DNA of 46,114 nt from Neisseria perflava (GCF_024170405.1 NZ_JALJYC010000022.1:1-46114), one strand, 5' to 3'; counted from the first letter of the stretch, positions 8,284-16,306 are shown. Made by a program: numbers and translations. Notes: generated by a model not told the origin, from the sequence alone.

Positions 8284-8311
8284 AGGTTGGGCTGAAGACG
8301 GCGATTTCAAG
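8284..8311 (-). promoter_or_regulatory. Candidate heat-shock (sigma-32) promoter of lon
   Basis: On the minus strand CTTGAA (8306-8311) is followed after 14 bases by CCCAACCT (8284-8291). This compares well with the RpoH consensus CTTGAA-N13-17-CCCCATNT: the -35 is perfect and the -10 matches at about six of eight positions. It lies roughly 50 bases before the lon ATG. Lon is a heat-shock gene in many proteobacteria, which supports the reading. Confidence 0.55.
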
Positions 8312-8422
8312 ACTTGAAAAAGCGCTTTCCCATGCCTATTTGTCTGACAGCTTTTCTCAATCATGCAAACGGCAGAATGCCACAAGCTGCGTTGTTTGCG
8401 TTAGAATACCTGTTAATGATTC

Positions 8423-8469
8423 AGGCCGTCTGAAAATCCATTTCGTAACAGATTGTTTTCAGACGGCCT
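8423..8469. terminator. DUS-pair hairpin in the leader of ybeD-lipB-lipA
   Basis: AGGCCGTCTGAA (8423-8434) and its inverted copy (8458-8469) could form a strong stem within about 25 bases of the ybeD start. Because lon is divergent, this hairpin does not follow any gene end. If transcription of ybeD starts upstream, it would act as a leader attenuator. Confidence 0.5.
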
Positions 8470-8490
8470 TTAGAACGAGGATAATGATTT

Positions 8491-8766
8491 ATGACTACGG
8501 ATGCCGAAAAAACCACCTTAATCGAATTCCCCTGCACCTTTCCCTTAAAAGTGATGGGTGCCGTTCATCCCGAATTTGAAAGCGCCATTTTGGAAGCCGT
8601 GCGCCAACATGCGCCGGATACCGAATCGCACCACATCACCACCCGTCCCAGCAGCAAAGGCAATTATGTCAGCGCAACCATTTTGGTAAACGTGGATAAT
8701 CAGGAGCAACTCGACAATATCTACCGCGCCCTGACTTCTCACGAACTGGTCAAAGTGGTGCTGTAA
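8491..8766 (+). CDS. ybeD: DUF493 (YbeD/YbeF-type) family protein
   Basis: 91-residue cytosolic protein of the DUF493 family, small alpha/beta (ferredoxin-like) proteins that sit next to lipB in many proteobacteria. The family pattern FPLKVMG near the N-terminus and the IYRALTSHELVKVVL ending are present. A regulatory or lipoate-related role is inferred only from its conserved position. Its TAA stop shares one base with the lipB ATG (TAATG), so the two are translationally coupled. The ribosome site is GAGGAT upstream of the start. Confidence 0.9.
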   Translation: MTTDAEKTTLIEFPCTFPLKVMGAVHPEFESAILEAVRQHAPDTESHHITTRPSSKGNYVSATILVNVDNQEQLDNIYRALTSHELVKVVL

Positions 8767-9368
8767 TGAAGATTCTGAACAAAGGCATGGCAGACTACCT
8801 GCCGACCTTCGAGGCCATGAAAGCCTTTAATGCCGCCCGCCATGCTGATACCGAAGACGAATTGTGGGTGGTGGAACACCCGCCCGTGTTTACACAAGGT
8901 TTGGCGGGAAAACCCGAGCATTTATTGATTCGCGACGATATTCCGGTGGTGCAAATCGACCGTGGCGGCCAAATTACCTATCACGGCCCGGGTCAGCTGG
9001 TGGTTTATACCATGATTGACTTCAAACGCCGCAAGCAGTCGGTGCGCCACATCGTTTCCGCTTTGGAAAACAGCATTATCGCCACGCTTGCCGAATACGG
9101 CATTGATTCCGCCGCCGACCCCAAACGCCCCGGCGTTTATGTCGCCGGACGCAAAATCGCCTCGCTCGGTCTGCGCATTAAAAACGGCTCGGTTTATCAC
9201 GGCCTGGCCTTAAACGTGAACATGGATTTAACCCCGTTTACCCACATCAACCCGTGCGGTTACGCCGGTTTGGAAATGACGCAAATCGCCGACTTGGTGC
9301 AACCCTGCCCCGATTTGGCGGAAGTAGCCGGCAAACTGACCGCCCACCTCACGCAACAGCTCGCATAG
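8766..9368 (+). CDS. lipB: Octanoyltransferase LipB
   Basis: Transfers octanoate from octanoyl-ACP to the lipoyl domains of 2-oxo acid dehydrogenases and GcvH, the first step of endogenous lipoate synthesis. 200 residues. The family signature RGGQITYHGPGQLV is intact. Catalytic Cys164 (HINPCGYAG) and Lys130 (GRKIASLGLRI) are present. The start overlaps the ybeD stop by one base, and lipA follows after 28 bases, giving the operon ybeD-lipB-lipA that carries the full de novo pathway. Confidence 0.96.
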   Translation: MKILNKGMADYLPTFEAMKAFNAARHADTEDELWVVEHPPVFTQGLAGKPEHLLIRDDIPVVQIDRGGQITYHGPGQLVVYTMIDFKRRKQSVRHIVSALENSIIATLAEYGIDSAADPKRPGVYVAGRKIASLGLRIKNGSVYHGLALNVNMDLTPFTHINPCGYAGLEMTQIADLVQPCPDLAEVAGKLTAHLTQQLA

Positions 9369-9396
9369 ACCCGCATAGAAAAGAAAGCACACCCCA

Positions 9397-10386
9397 ATGA
9401 GTGAAATTAAAGTTGACGACCCCAAACGCGGCGTAAAATTAAAAGGCGCTGACAAAACCGCACGCATTCCGATTAAAATCGTGCCTTTGGAAGAAAAATT
9501 AAAAAAACCTTCCTGGATTCGCGCCAAACTGCCTTCGCGCAAATTCTTTGAAATCAAAGATATCCTGCGCGAACAAAAAATGCACACCGTTTGCGAAGAA
9601 GCATCCTGCCCGAATATCGGAGAATGTTTCAGCAAGGGTACCGCCACCTTTATGATTATGGGCGACATCTGCACCCGCCGCTGCCCGTTCTGCGACGTGG
9701 GACACGGCCGTCCCAACCTGCTCGACCCCGATGAGCCGAAACACTTGGCCGAATCCGTAGCCGCCATGAATCTGCGCTATGTCGTGATTACTTCGGTTGA
9801 CCGCGATGATTTGCGCGACGGCGGTGCGCAACACTTTGCCGATTGTATCAATGCCATCCGCGAGCGCAGCCCGAACACCAAAATCGAAATCTTGGTGCCC
9901 GATTTCCGCGGTCGTCTCGACATCGCCTTGAAAATTTTGGCCGATAATCCGCCCGATGTAATGAACCACAACCTCGAAACCCACCCCAGCCTGTATAAAA
10001 AAGCGCGCCCGGGTGCCAATTACCAGCATTCTTTAGATTTGCTGCGCCGCTACAAAGAAATGATGCCTCACATCCCGACCAAGTCCGGCATTATGGTGGG
10101 TTTGGGCGAAAGCGATGAAGATGTGCGCGAAATCATGCGCGATATGCGTGCCAACAACATCGAGATGATTACCATCGGCCAATATCTGCAACCTTCAGAC
10201 GGCCACCTGCCTGTGTTGCGCTACGTTACACCGGATCAATTCAAAGCGTTTGAAAAAGAAGCCTACGAAATGGGCTTTACCAACGCCGCCATCGGCGCGA
10301 TGGTTCGCTCCAGCTACCACGCCGACGAGCAAGCCGCCGAAGCCCTGCGCGAAAGCCACGGCAGCGGCGGTTGTGGCCACCACTAA
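9397..10386 (+). CDS. lipA: Lipoyl synthase LipA
   Basis: Radical SAM enzyme that inserts two sulfurs into octanoyl-lipoyl domains; 329 residues. The auxiliary 4Fe-4S cluster ligands C66, C71 and C77 (CEEASCPNIGEC) and the SAM cluster C92, C96 and C99 (CTRRCPFC) are all present. The RSSY motif with the serine that ligates the auxiliary cluster lies at about 304-307. An N-terminal extension of some 40 basic residues precedes the core. A Gly/His tail (GGCGHH) ends the protein. It is the last gene of the lip operon, followed by a DUS-based hairpin. Confidence 0.97.
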   Translation: MSEIKVDDPKRGVKLKGADKTARIPIKIVPLEEKLKKPSWIRAKLPSRKFFEIKDILREQKMHTVCEEASCPNIGECFSKGTATFMIMGDICTRRCPFCDVGHGRPNLLDPDEPKHLAESVAAMNLRYVVITSVDRDDLRDGGAQHFADCINAIRERSPNTKIEILVPDFRGRLDIALKILADNPPDVMNHNLETHPSLYKKARPGANYQHSLDLLRRYKEMMPHIPTKSGIMVGLGESDEDVREIMRDMRANNIEMITIGQYLQPSDGHLPVLRYVTPDQFKAFEKEAYEMGFTNAAIGAMVRSSYHADEQAAEALRESHGSGGCGHH

Positions 10387-10402
10387 TCTTTTGTTTTTCA
10401 AA

Positions 10403-10447
10403 ATTTTCAGACGACCTGTATCAGAATTTATACAGGCCGTCTGAAAT
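10403..10447. terminator. lipA terminator built from two different DUS types
   Basis: ATTTTCAGACGACCTGTA (10403-10420) pairs with TACAGGCCGTCTGAAAT (10431-10447). One arm is the AGGTCGTCTGAA variant, the other the AGGCCGTCTGAA form, leaving one mismatch in the stem. Confidence 0.75.
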
Positions 10448-10481
10448 AAAATCAAAATAAACTATACTTTTTCTTAATTTG

Positions 10482-10490
10482 TGCGATAAT
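10482..10490 (+). promoter_or_regulatory. Candidate recA promoter, extended -10
   Basis: TGCGATAAT gives an extended -10 (TG-N-GATAAT) about 43 bases before the recA ATG. A good -35 is not evident at the expected distance (CTATAC at 10462). No CTG-N10-CAG LexA box is visible around it, in line with the reported lack of a classical SOS response in Neisseria. Confidence 0.4.
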
Positions 10491-10532
10491 AGCTAAGAAA
10501 TTATTTAGCACTCTTGATACGAAAGCACCATT

Positions 10533-11597
10533 ATGGCTGAAGACAAAAACAAATCCGAAGACAAAAGCAAAGCCCTTGCCGCCGCCTTAGCCCAAATCGA
10601 AAAAAACTTTGGTAAAGGCTCGATTATGAAAATGGACGGCAGCCAGAAAGAAGACAATCTGGAAGTCATCTCCACCGGTTCGCTCGGCTTGGATTTGGCT
10701 TTGGGTGTCGGCGGTCTGCCGCGCGGTCGTGTTGTCGAAATTTTCGGCCCGGAGTCTTCCGGCAAAACCACCCTCTGCTTGGAAGCCATTGCCCAATGCC
10801 AGAAAAACGGCGGCGTGTGCGCCTTTATCGACGCGGAACACGCCTTCGATCCGATTTACGCGCGCAAATTGGGCGTAAAAGTAGAAGAGCTGTATCTGTC
10901 GCAACCGGATACCGGCGAACAGGCTTTGGAAATCTGCGACACGCTGGTACGCAGCGGCGGCATGGATATGGTGGTGGTCGATTCCGTCGCGGCCTTGGTG
11001 CCGAAAGCTGAAATCGAAGGCGAAATGGGCGACAGCCATGTCGGTTTGCAAGCCCGCCTGATGAGCCAAGCGCTGCGCAAGCTGACCGGCCACATCAAGC
11101 GCACCAACACGCTGGTGGTCTTCATCAACCAAATCCGCATGAAAATCGGCGTGATGTTCGGCAGCCCCGAAACCACCACCGGCGGTAACGCGCTGAAATT
11201 CTACGCTTCCGTGCGCCTCGACATCCGCCGTACCGGCCAGATTAAAAAAGGCGACGATGTTATCGGTAACGAAACCCGCGTCAAAGTCATCAAAAACAAA
11301 GTCGCGCCGCCGTTCCGCCAAGCTGAATTCGACATCCTTTACGGCGAAGGCATTAGCTGGGAAGGCGAACTCATCGACATCGGCGTAAAATACGACATCG
11401 TCGAAAAATCCGGCGCATGGTACAGCTACAACGGCGCGAAAATCGGCCAAGGTAAAGACAACGTGCGCATTTGGCTGAAAGAAAACCCGGAAGTGGCCGA
11501 TGAAATCGACCGCAAAATCCGTGAAGCTGTCGGCGTAAATATCGAAATCACCGAAGGCAAGCTGGACGAAACCGACGGCGAGCAGCCGGAGGAATAA
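10533..11597 (+). CDS. recA: Recombinase RecA
   Basis: Strand-exchange protein for homologous recombination, needed in Neisseria for transformation and pilin variation; 354 residues. Walker A GPESSGKT at 72-79, Walker B around VVVDSVAALVPK, the loop L1 region (GEMGDSHVG) and loop L2 around FGSPETTTGGNALKFY are all recognisable, followed by an acidic C-terminal tail (DETDGEQPEE). The N-terminus carries a lysine-rich extension compared with E. coli. The gene is monocistronic between DUS hairpins. Confidence 0.98.
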   Translation: MAEDKNKSEDKSKALAAALAQIEKNFGKGSIMKMDGSQKEDNLEVISTGSLGLDLALGVGGLPRGRVVEIFGPESSGKTTLCLEAIAQCQKNGGVCAFIDAEHAFDPIYARKLGVKVEELYLSQPDTGEQALEICDTLVRSGGMDMVVVDSVAALVPKAEIEGEMGDSHVGLQARLMSQALRKLTGHIKRTNTLVVFINQIRMKIGVMFGSPETTTGGNALKFYASVRLDIRRTGQIKKGDDVIGNETRVKVIKNKVAPPFRQAEFDILYGEGISWEGELIDIGVKYDIVEKSGAWYSYNGAKIGQGKDNVRIWLKENPEVADEIDRKIREAVGVNIEITEGKLDETDGEQPEE

Positions 11598-11641
11598 ACC
11601 ACACTCGGCAAACAGGCATTTGTCTGAAACGCCTAAACCGT

Positions 11642-11689
11642 AAGGCCGTCTGAAAAGCAGTCATCATCCTGTTTTTCAGACGGCCTTTA
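11642..11689 (+). terminator. DUS-pair terminator after recA
   Basis: AAGGCCGTCTGAAAA and its inverted copy surround a loop of about 16 bases, ending in CTTT. It lies 45 bases after the recA stop. Confidence 0.75.
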
Positions 11690-11705
11690 AGCGTCAAATA
11701 TCAGC

Positions 11706-11711
11706 TATAAT
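11706..11711 (+). promoter_or_regulatory. Candidate -10 of rbfA (TATAAT)
   Basis: A perfect TATAAT lies 57 bases before the rbfA ATG, directly after the recA terminator. The -35 is weak. Confidence 0.4.
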
Positions 11712-11767
11712 AGCTCTTATCCAATGATTCAGGCTGTCTGAACGCAACGACAGAAAAAGGAAACACC

Positions 11768-12139
11768 ATGAGAAAACCCCAACGCGGCTATGCCCGCCAA
11801 GACCGTGTCAAAGAACAAATCATGCGCGAGCTGGCCGAGCTGGTGCGCACCTGCCTAAAAGACCCCCGCGCCGGATTCATCACCATTAACGAAGTGGAAG
11901 TGACCCGCGATTACAGCCATGCCACCGTGTTTTATACCGTATTAAACGACAACACCCGCGAAGTGACCGAAGAAGCGCTTGAACACGCCAAAGGCCACTT
12001 GCGCAGCGAGCTGGCCAAACGCATCAAGCTTTTCAAAACCCCCGAACTGCATTTCAAATACGACGAATCGCTGGAACGCGGCATGAGCATTTCCAGCCTA
12101 ATCGACCAAGTGGCAGCGGAAAAACCGGTAGAAGATTAA
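11768..12139 (+). CDS. rbfA: 30S ribosome-binding factor RbfA
   Basis: KH-fold protein that binds immature 30S subunits and helps 16S rRNA 5-prime end maturation; 123 residues, the usual length. The RVKEQIMRELAELV start helix, the DPRAGFITINEVEVTRDYSHATVFYTVL core and the RIKLFKTPELHFKYDESLERG end are typical. In many bacteria rbfA and truB are adjacent after infB. Here they are separated by an unknown exported protein and a zinc-ribbon remnant, which suggests insertion or rearrangement. Confidence 0.96.
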   Translation: MRKPQRGYARQDRVKEQIMRELAELVRTCLKDPRAGFITINEVEVTRDYSHATVFYTVLNDNTREVTEEALEHAKGHLRSELAKRIKLFKTPELHFKYDESLERGMSISSLIDQVAAEKPVED

Positions 12140-12145
12140 GCCTCT

Positions 12146-12176
12146 GGCCGTCTGAAAAGAACATCTTCGGACGGCC
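12146..12176 (+). terminator. DUS hairpin after rbfA
   Basis: GGCCGTCTGAA pairs with TTCGGACGGCC; one base has changed but still pairs as G-U. It lies 6 bases after the rbfA stop. Confidence 0.65.
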
Positions 12177-12213
12177 TTGGTAAATATATTTCAAAAAAGA
12201 ATAGAGAGAAACG

Positions 12214-13038
12214 ATGAAAAAACAAATATTGGCTACTATATTTGCACTGGCATTGACAAGCACTCAAGCCGAGCCTTTAAAATTTGCGTGGCAACAGCAC
12301 CATGCCCAAGTGACCGAAAGCGGTAATAACGGTCAATTTGAAGTCAAGGCTCACTATTCTATCGGATTGGAAAAACAACCTGACGGGAATTTTCTTCTCA
12401 GTCAATCCGAGCGCCAAATCATTAGCTTTAACAACCAAGCACCCAGTAAAGCAATAACGGAAATGTGGCAAAAAGTGCAGCCGCCAAGTCCGAAAATCAT
12501 TATCGACAAACAAGGTTTGCCCGTAGATATTGCCGATTGGAGTAGCTATTACGATGATATGTTGCAACGGATGGGTACACAGTCTTCTTCTAAGATGAAC
12601 AATCAGCAAATCTCGTTATTGATAAAAGAAAAAGCCATGCAAGAACCGTGGTGCTATTGGGTTTGTTCTTTTGTGGATCAAGATCCCAAGCAGCTGCCCG
12701 CACCGCAAACCGAAATAGACACAATCAGCGGCATACCTTTCATCCGTAGTTCAGAATACCGCCTAATCAAACAAAACAAAAATGAGGCAACGATACGTTA
12801 CACTGTCCAGCTTAAGCTGGATGAGAAAAATCTCATCGGTAAGAATCTGTTCGGTATGAAGCTCACGGAAAAAAAACGTTCAGAATGGCAGCCGACAGTA
12901 GCAAGGGCAGAAAAAAATGTCGAAGTGACCACTACACTGGATATACGCACCATGCAGCCTACCGATGTCAGCGTTGTTGAAAATCTACCCAATGGCAAAA
13001 TCAATAAACGCCGTTATCAATTTAGATGGTTGCAATAA
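12214..13038 (+). CDS. Exported protein of unknown function
   Basis: 274 residues. It opens with a signal peptide (MKKQILATIFALALTSTQA, cleavage probable after TQA), so the mature protein should be periplasmic. The rest is a predicted beta-rich domain with no motif I recognise; a Trp/Cys cluster stands at about residues 147-152 (EPWCYWVC). The two Cys could form a disulfide. Composition is more AT-rich than its neighbours and no DUS lies inside, hinting at acquisition between rbfA and truB. The ribosome site AGAGAGA precedes the ATG. I cannot assign a role. Confidence 0.75.
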   Translation: MKKQILATIFALALTSTQAEPLKFAWQQHHAQVTESGNNGQFEVKAHYSIGLEKQPDGNFLLSQSERQIISFNNQAPSKAITEMWQKVQPPSPKIIIDKQGLPVDIADWSSYYDDMLQRMGTQSSSKMNNQQISLLIKEKAMQEPWCYWVCSFVDQDPKQLPAPQTEIDTISGIPFIRSSEYRLIKQNKNEATIRYTVQLKLDEKNLIGKNLFGMKLTEKKRSEWQPTVARAEKNVEVTTTLDIRTMQPTDVSVVENLPNGKINKRRYQFRWLQ

Positions 13039-13059
13039 CCTCGTAGGACAGACAGATAA

Positions 13060-13242
13060 CGCGTTGCCCGCAGCATCTGTCCCGGTTGCGAGTACCCCTT
13101 GGATTATACGATGCCGGATATGGATTACTGCCCGCATTGCCGTTTGCAGCTTTTTAAAACCTGTACCGGCTGCAACACCCGCAAAAGCGCATTCAACCGC
13201 TATTGCTACCGTTGCGGCACGGCTGACGAACAGCAATCCTGA
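13060..13242 (+). pseudogene. Zinc-ribbon ORF without a start codon
   Basis: The frame at 13060-13242 is open for 60 codons and encodes four CxxC pairs in order: CPGC, CPHC, CTGC and CYRC, ending CGTADEQQS. That is the pattern of a double zinc ribbon. No ATG, GTG or TTG precedes the first CxxC: the frame is closed by TAA at 13057-13059 and the codons between are CGC GTT GCC CGC AGC ATC. The first in-frame ATG (13111) would lose one zinc knuckle. It is either a gene that lost its 5-prime end or one using an unusual start. It is in the same frame as the preceding exported-protein gene, with two stops between. Confidence 0.6.
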
Positions 13243-13339
13243 TTGCGGCCTGAAAATATACAGCTCTATACAACCATGCCTGCACTCTTTTTCTTAACGA
13301 AAATCCCTCCCAAAATTCATTTTCCTGACCTTAACCCGT

Positions 13340-14257
13340 ATGACTGCCAAACCCGCCAAACGCGCCGTTAACGGCGTGCTGCTGCTCGACAAGCCGCTTA
13401 ACCTTTCCAGCAATACTGCGTTGCAAAAAGCGCGCCGTCTCTACCGCGCCGAAAAAGCGGGGCATACCGGCGTGCTCGACCCGCTGGCCACCGGCTTGCT
13501 GCCGGTGTGTTTCGGCGAAGCCACCAAGTTTGCGCAATATCTTTTGGATGCCGACAAAGCCTACACCGCCACGCTGAAATTGGGCGAAGCCAGCAGCACC
13601 GGCGATGCGGAAGGGGAAATCATCGCCACCGCCCGCGCGGATATTTCCCTCGATGAATTTCAGACGGCCTGCGCCGCACTGACCGGCGACATCCGTCAAG
13701 TGCCGCCCATGTTTTCCGCCTTGAAGCATGAGGGCAACCCGCTGTATGAATATGCGCGGCAGGGAATCGTGATTGAGCGCAAACCGCGCGACATTACGAT
13801 TTATTCGATTGAGATTCAGGAATTTGACGCGCCCAAAGCCGTAATAGACGTGCGTTGCAGCAAGGGTACTTATATCCGCACCCTAAGCGAAGACATTGCC
13901 AAACACATGGGCACATTTGCCCATCTGACCGCGCTGCGCCGCACCGAAACTGCCGGTTTTCATATCGGCCAAACATATACTTTGGAGGCATTGGAAGCCT
14001 TGAGCGAAGCGGAGCGCGACGCGGTGCTGCTGCCGTGCGACGTATTGGTACGCCATTTGCCTGAGATTACCTTGAACGATAAAGCCGTGGCCATGCTGAA
14101 ATTCGGCCAACGCCCGCAGTTCGCAGAAAACATCTCTGCCGATACACCCATCCGCGTTTATACGCAAAACGGCGAATTTGTCGGCTTGGTGCAATACCAA
14201 AAAGACATCGGCCGTCTGAAAGCGCTGCGCCTGATGAATACGGCGCAGCAGGCCTAA
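13340..14257 (+). CDS. truB: tRNA pseudouridine(55) synthase TruB
   Basis: Converts U55 of the T-loop to pseudouridine in nearly all tRNAs; 305 residues. The nucleophile Asp47 lies in GHTGVLDPLATGLLP, preceded by the NGVLLLDKPLNLSSN strand. The RCSKGTYIRTLSEDIA motif and the C-terminal PUA-like part are present. The gene contains two in-frame uptake sequences, at about 13661 (read as FQTA) and 14210 (GRLKA). No clear Shine-Dalgarno precedes the ATG. It ends 18 bases before corA, so the two may be cotranscribed. Confidence 0.96.
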   Translation: MTAKPAKRAVNGVLLLDKPLNLSSNTALQKARRLYRAEKAGHTGVLDPLATGLLPVCFGEATKFAQYLLDADKAYTATLKLGEASSTGDAEGEIIATARADISLDEFQTACAALTGDIRQVPPMFSALKHEGNPLYEYARQGIVIERKPRDITIYSIEIQEFDAPKAVIDVRCSKGTYIRTLSEDIAKHMGTFAHLTALRRTETAGFHIGQTYTLEALEALSEAERDAVLLPCDVLVRHLPEITLNDKAVAMLKFGQRPQFAENISADTPIRVYTQNGEFVGLVQYQKDIGRLKALRLMNTAQQA

Positions 14258-14275
14258 ACGGGATACAGGATACGC

Positions 14276-15349
14276 ATGGACACCATACCGACAGCCGACA
14301 CCGATACCTTAAGCTTAAGTGCCGAACAGAGCGTGCCGCGCAGCAATGTCAGCAATGCGCCCAAAGCCGCCGTCCACCAGACGCTGTATTCGGCTGACGG
14401 TTGCGCGCAGTATGATTATCCGGTGCAGAAAAAGCAGCTGCCACCGATTGCCGCCGCCGGCGAAGGACAGACCAACTGGCTGCACTTTGTCGGTATCAAC
14501 GATTGCGACCTGCTCAAGCAGACGCTCGCGCCCTTCGGCATTCACGAATTGGTGGTAGAAGACATCCTCAGCCGCAAGCAGCGCCCGAAAATCGAGGATT
14601 ACGGCACTTATGTGTTTATCGCCGCGCAGGTGTATCACTATGGTGCGCAGAAGCTACATTCGGATCAGGTTTATCTGATTATCGGCAAGAATTTTGTGTT
14701 GTCATTTCAGCAAAAACCGCTGGGCTTATTCAGCCGTTTCCGCGAAACCATTTCCTGCAATCCGCACCAGCTTTGGCAGAAAAACACCGCATTTTTGGCC
14801 TATTGCCTGCTCGACCGCATTGTTGACGATTATTTTGTCGTCGCCAACGAATACGGCAACCGCGTGGAAGCCATCGACAAGGCTTTGTTTAAGCAAAACA
14901 ACGATGACATTCTCGGCCGTATCCACTTGCTCAAGCGCGATGCCGTGCGCCTGCGCCGCTCGCTGACGCCGATGAAAGATATTTTCTACCGTTTGGCCGA
15001 GCGCAACGAATTTGCCATTTTCAGCGGCGAACCGGCAGTCTATCTGCGCGATGTGTATGACCACAGCCTGCAATTAATCGAATCGCTGGACGCGGCGTGG
15101 GATATGGTTGTCGGCATGATGGATGTGTATCTGTCGTTCCAATCCAACCGCATGAACCAGCAAATGCGCGTGTTGACCGTCATCACTATTCTGTTTATGC
15201 CGCTGACGCTGATTACCGGCATTTACGGCATGAATTTTGAAAACATGCCCGAATTGCATTGGCATTACGGCTATTTTATGGTGCTGGGCATAATGGCGCT
15301 GATTATTGTAGTGTTGTTGGTGTTTTTTTATCGGCGCAAATGGCTGTGA
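14276..15349 (+). CDS. corA: Magnesium/cobalt transporter CorA
   Basis: Pentameric inner-membrane Mg2+ channel, 357 residues. It has a large cytoplasmic N-terminal domain and two C-terminal membrane helices. The first helix ends in the family signature GMN (ITGIYGMNFENMPEL), which forms the pore mouth. A basic RRKWL tail ends the protein. About 40 residues at the N-terminus are extra compared with E. coli CorA and look disordered (Thr, Ser and Ala rich). The gene lies 18 bases after truB and is convergent with argB across a loopless DUS palindrome. Confidence 0.95.
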   Translation: MDTIPTADTDTLSLSAEQSVPRSNVSNAPKAAVHQTLYSADGCAQYDYPVQKKQLPPIAAAGEGQTNWLHFVGINDCDLLKQTLAPFGIHELVVEDILSRKQRPKIEDYGTYVFIAAQVYHYGAQKLHSDQVYLIIGKNFVLSFQQKPLGLFSRFRETISCNPHQLWQKNTAFLAYCLLDRIVDDYFVVANEYGNRVEAIDKALFKQNNDDILGRIHLLKRDAVRLRRSLTPMKDIFYRLAERNEFAIFSGEPAVYLRDVYDHSLQLIESLDAAWDMVVGMMDVYLSFQSNRMNQQMRVLTVITILFMPLTLITGIYGMNFENMPELHWHYGYFMVLGIMALIIVVLLVFFYRRKWL

Positions 15350-15366
15350 ATACCAGTATTCAAAAA

Positions 15367-15390
15367 AGGCCGTCTGAATTCAGACGGCCT
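15367..15390. terminator. Loopless 24-bp DUS palindrome between corA and argB
   Basis: Two DUS copies abut directly (AGGCCGTCTGAA followed by its complement) with an EcoRI site GAATTC at the centre. It separates two convergent genes and could terminate both. With no spacer, the hairpin must open a few central bases to form a loop. Confidence 0.75.
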
Positions 15391-15418
15391 CTTATTATTT
15401 CAACGCAGATAGCAGGCT

Positions 15419-16306
15419 TCAATCCTGCCCCAAAATCATCGAACCAATACCAGAATCGGTAAAGATTTCCAACAGCAGCGCGTTGGGCACGCGGCCGTCG
15501 ATGATGTGGGTGGCTTTCACTCCGTTGACTGCGGCTTCGACCGCACTGCTGATTTTCGGCAGCATACCGCCGTAAAGCGTACCATCGGCGACCAATTCAT
15601 CAATGCGGCTCGGGGTCAGGTTGGTCAGCAGCTTACCTTCTTTATCCATTACACCGGTAATGTTGGTCATCATCAGCAGTTTTTCGGCGTTCAGCTCTTC
15701 CGCCAGCTTGCCCGCCACCAAATCGGCGTTGATATTGAACGCTTCCCCGTTGCGGCCGACGCCGATGGGCGCGACCACGGGAATCTGGCCGTTGGCGATA
15801 ATGCCTTGAATCAGCGAGGTATCAATGCTTTCCACCACACCGACTTGGCCGATGTCCACGCCGTTGCGCTCGGGAGTGTTGATGTAAAGTTTTTTCGCTT
15901 TGATGAAATGCGCATCGCGGCCGGTTACGCCCACTGCTTTGCCACCGTGGGTGTTAATCATCGAGACGATTTCCTTATTGACATGACCGCCCAGCACCAT
16001 TTCGACAATATCCATGGTTTCGCCGTCGGTTACGCGCATGCCTTGTACAAACGTGCCTTCTTTGCCGACTTTGTTCAACATCTCATTAATCTGCGGGCCG
16101 CCGCCGTGCACAATCACGGGATTAATCCCCACCAGCTTGAGCAAAACCACGTCTTTGGCAAAACCTTCTTTCAAAGCCGGTTCGGTCATGGCGTTGCCGC
16201 CGTATTTGATGACAATGGTGCAGCCGGAAAAGCGGCGGATATACGGTAGGGCTTCAGAGAGTATCGCCGCTTTGTCGGCGGGTGTGATGTGCTGGAGGTC
16301 GCTCAT
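15419..16306 (-). CDS. argB: Acetylglutamate kinase
   Basis: Phosphorylates N-acetylglutamate, the second step of arginine synthesis; 295 residues. Lys34 with the glycine loop YGGNA (35-39), HGGGPQI around 67-73 and the ADLVAGKLAEELNAEKLLMMTNITGV segment match the amino acid kinase family. The N-terminal extension before the kinase core (about 25 residues) is typical of arginine-sensitive hexameric forms, so feedback inhibition is plausible. It stands alone here, as arg genes are usually scattered in Neisseria. Confidence 0.96.
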   Translation of the reverse strand: MSDLQHITPADKAAILSEALPYIRRFSGCTIVIKYGGNAMTEPALKEGFAKDVVLLKLVGINPVIVHGGGPQINEMLNKVGKEGTFVQGMRVTDGETMDIVEMVLGGHVNKEIVSMINTHGGKAVGVTGRDAHFIKAKKLYINTPERNGVDIGQVGVVESIDTSLIQGIIANGQIPVVAPIGVGRNGEAFNINADLVAGKLAEELNAEKLLMMTNITGVMDKEGKLLTNLTPSRIDELVADGTLYGGMLPKISSAVEAAVNGVKATHIIDGRVPNALLLEIFTDSGIGSMILGQD

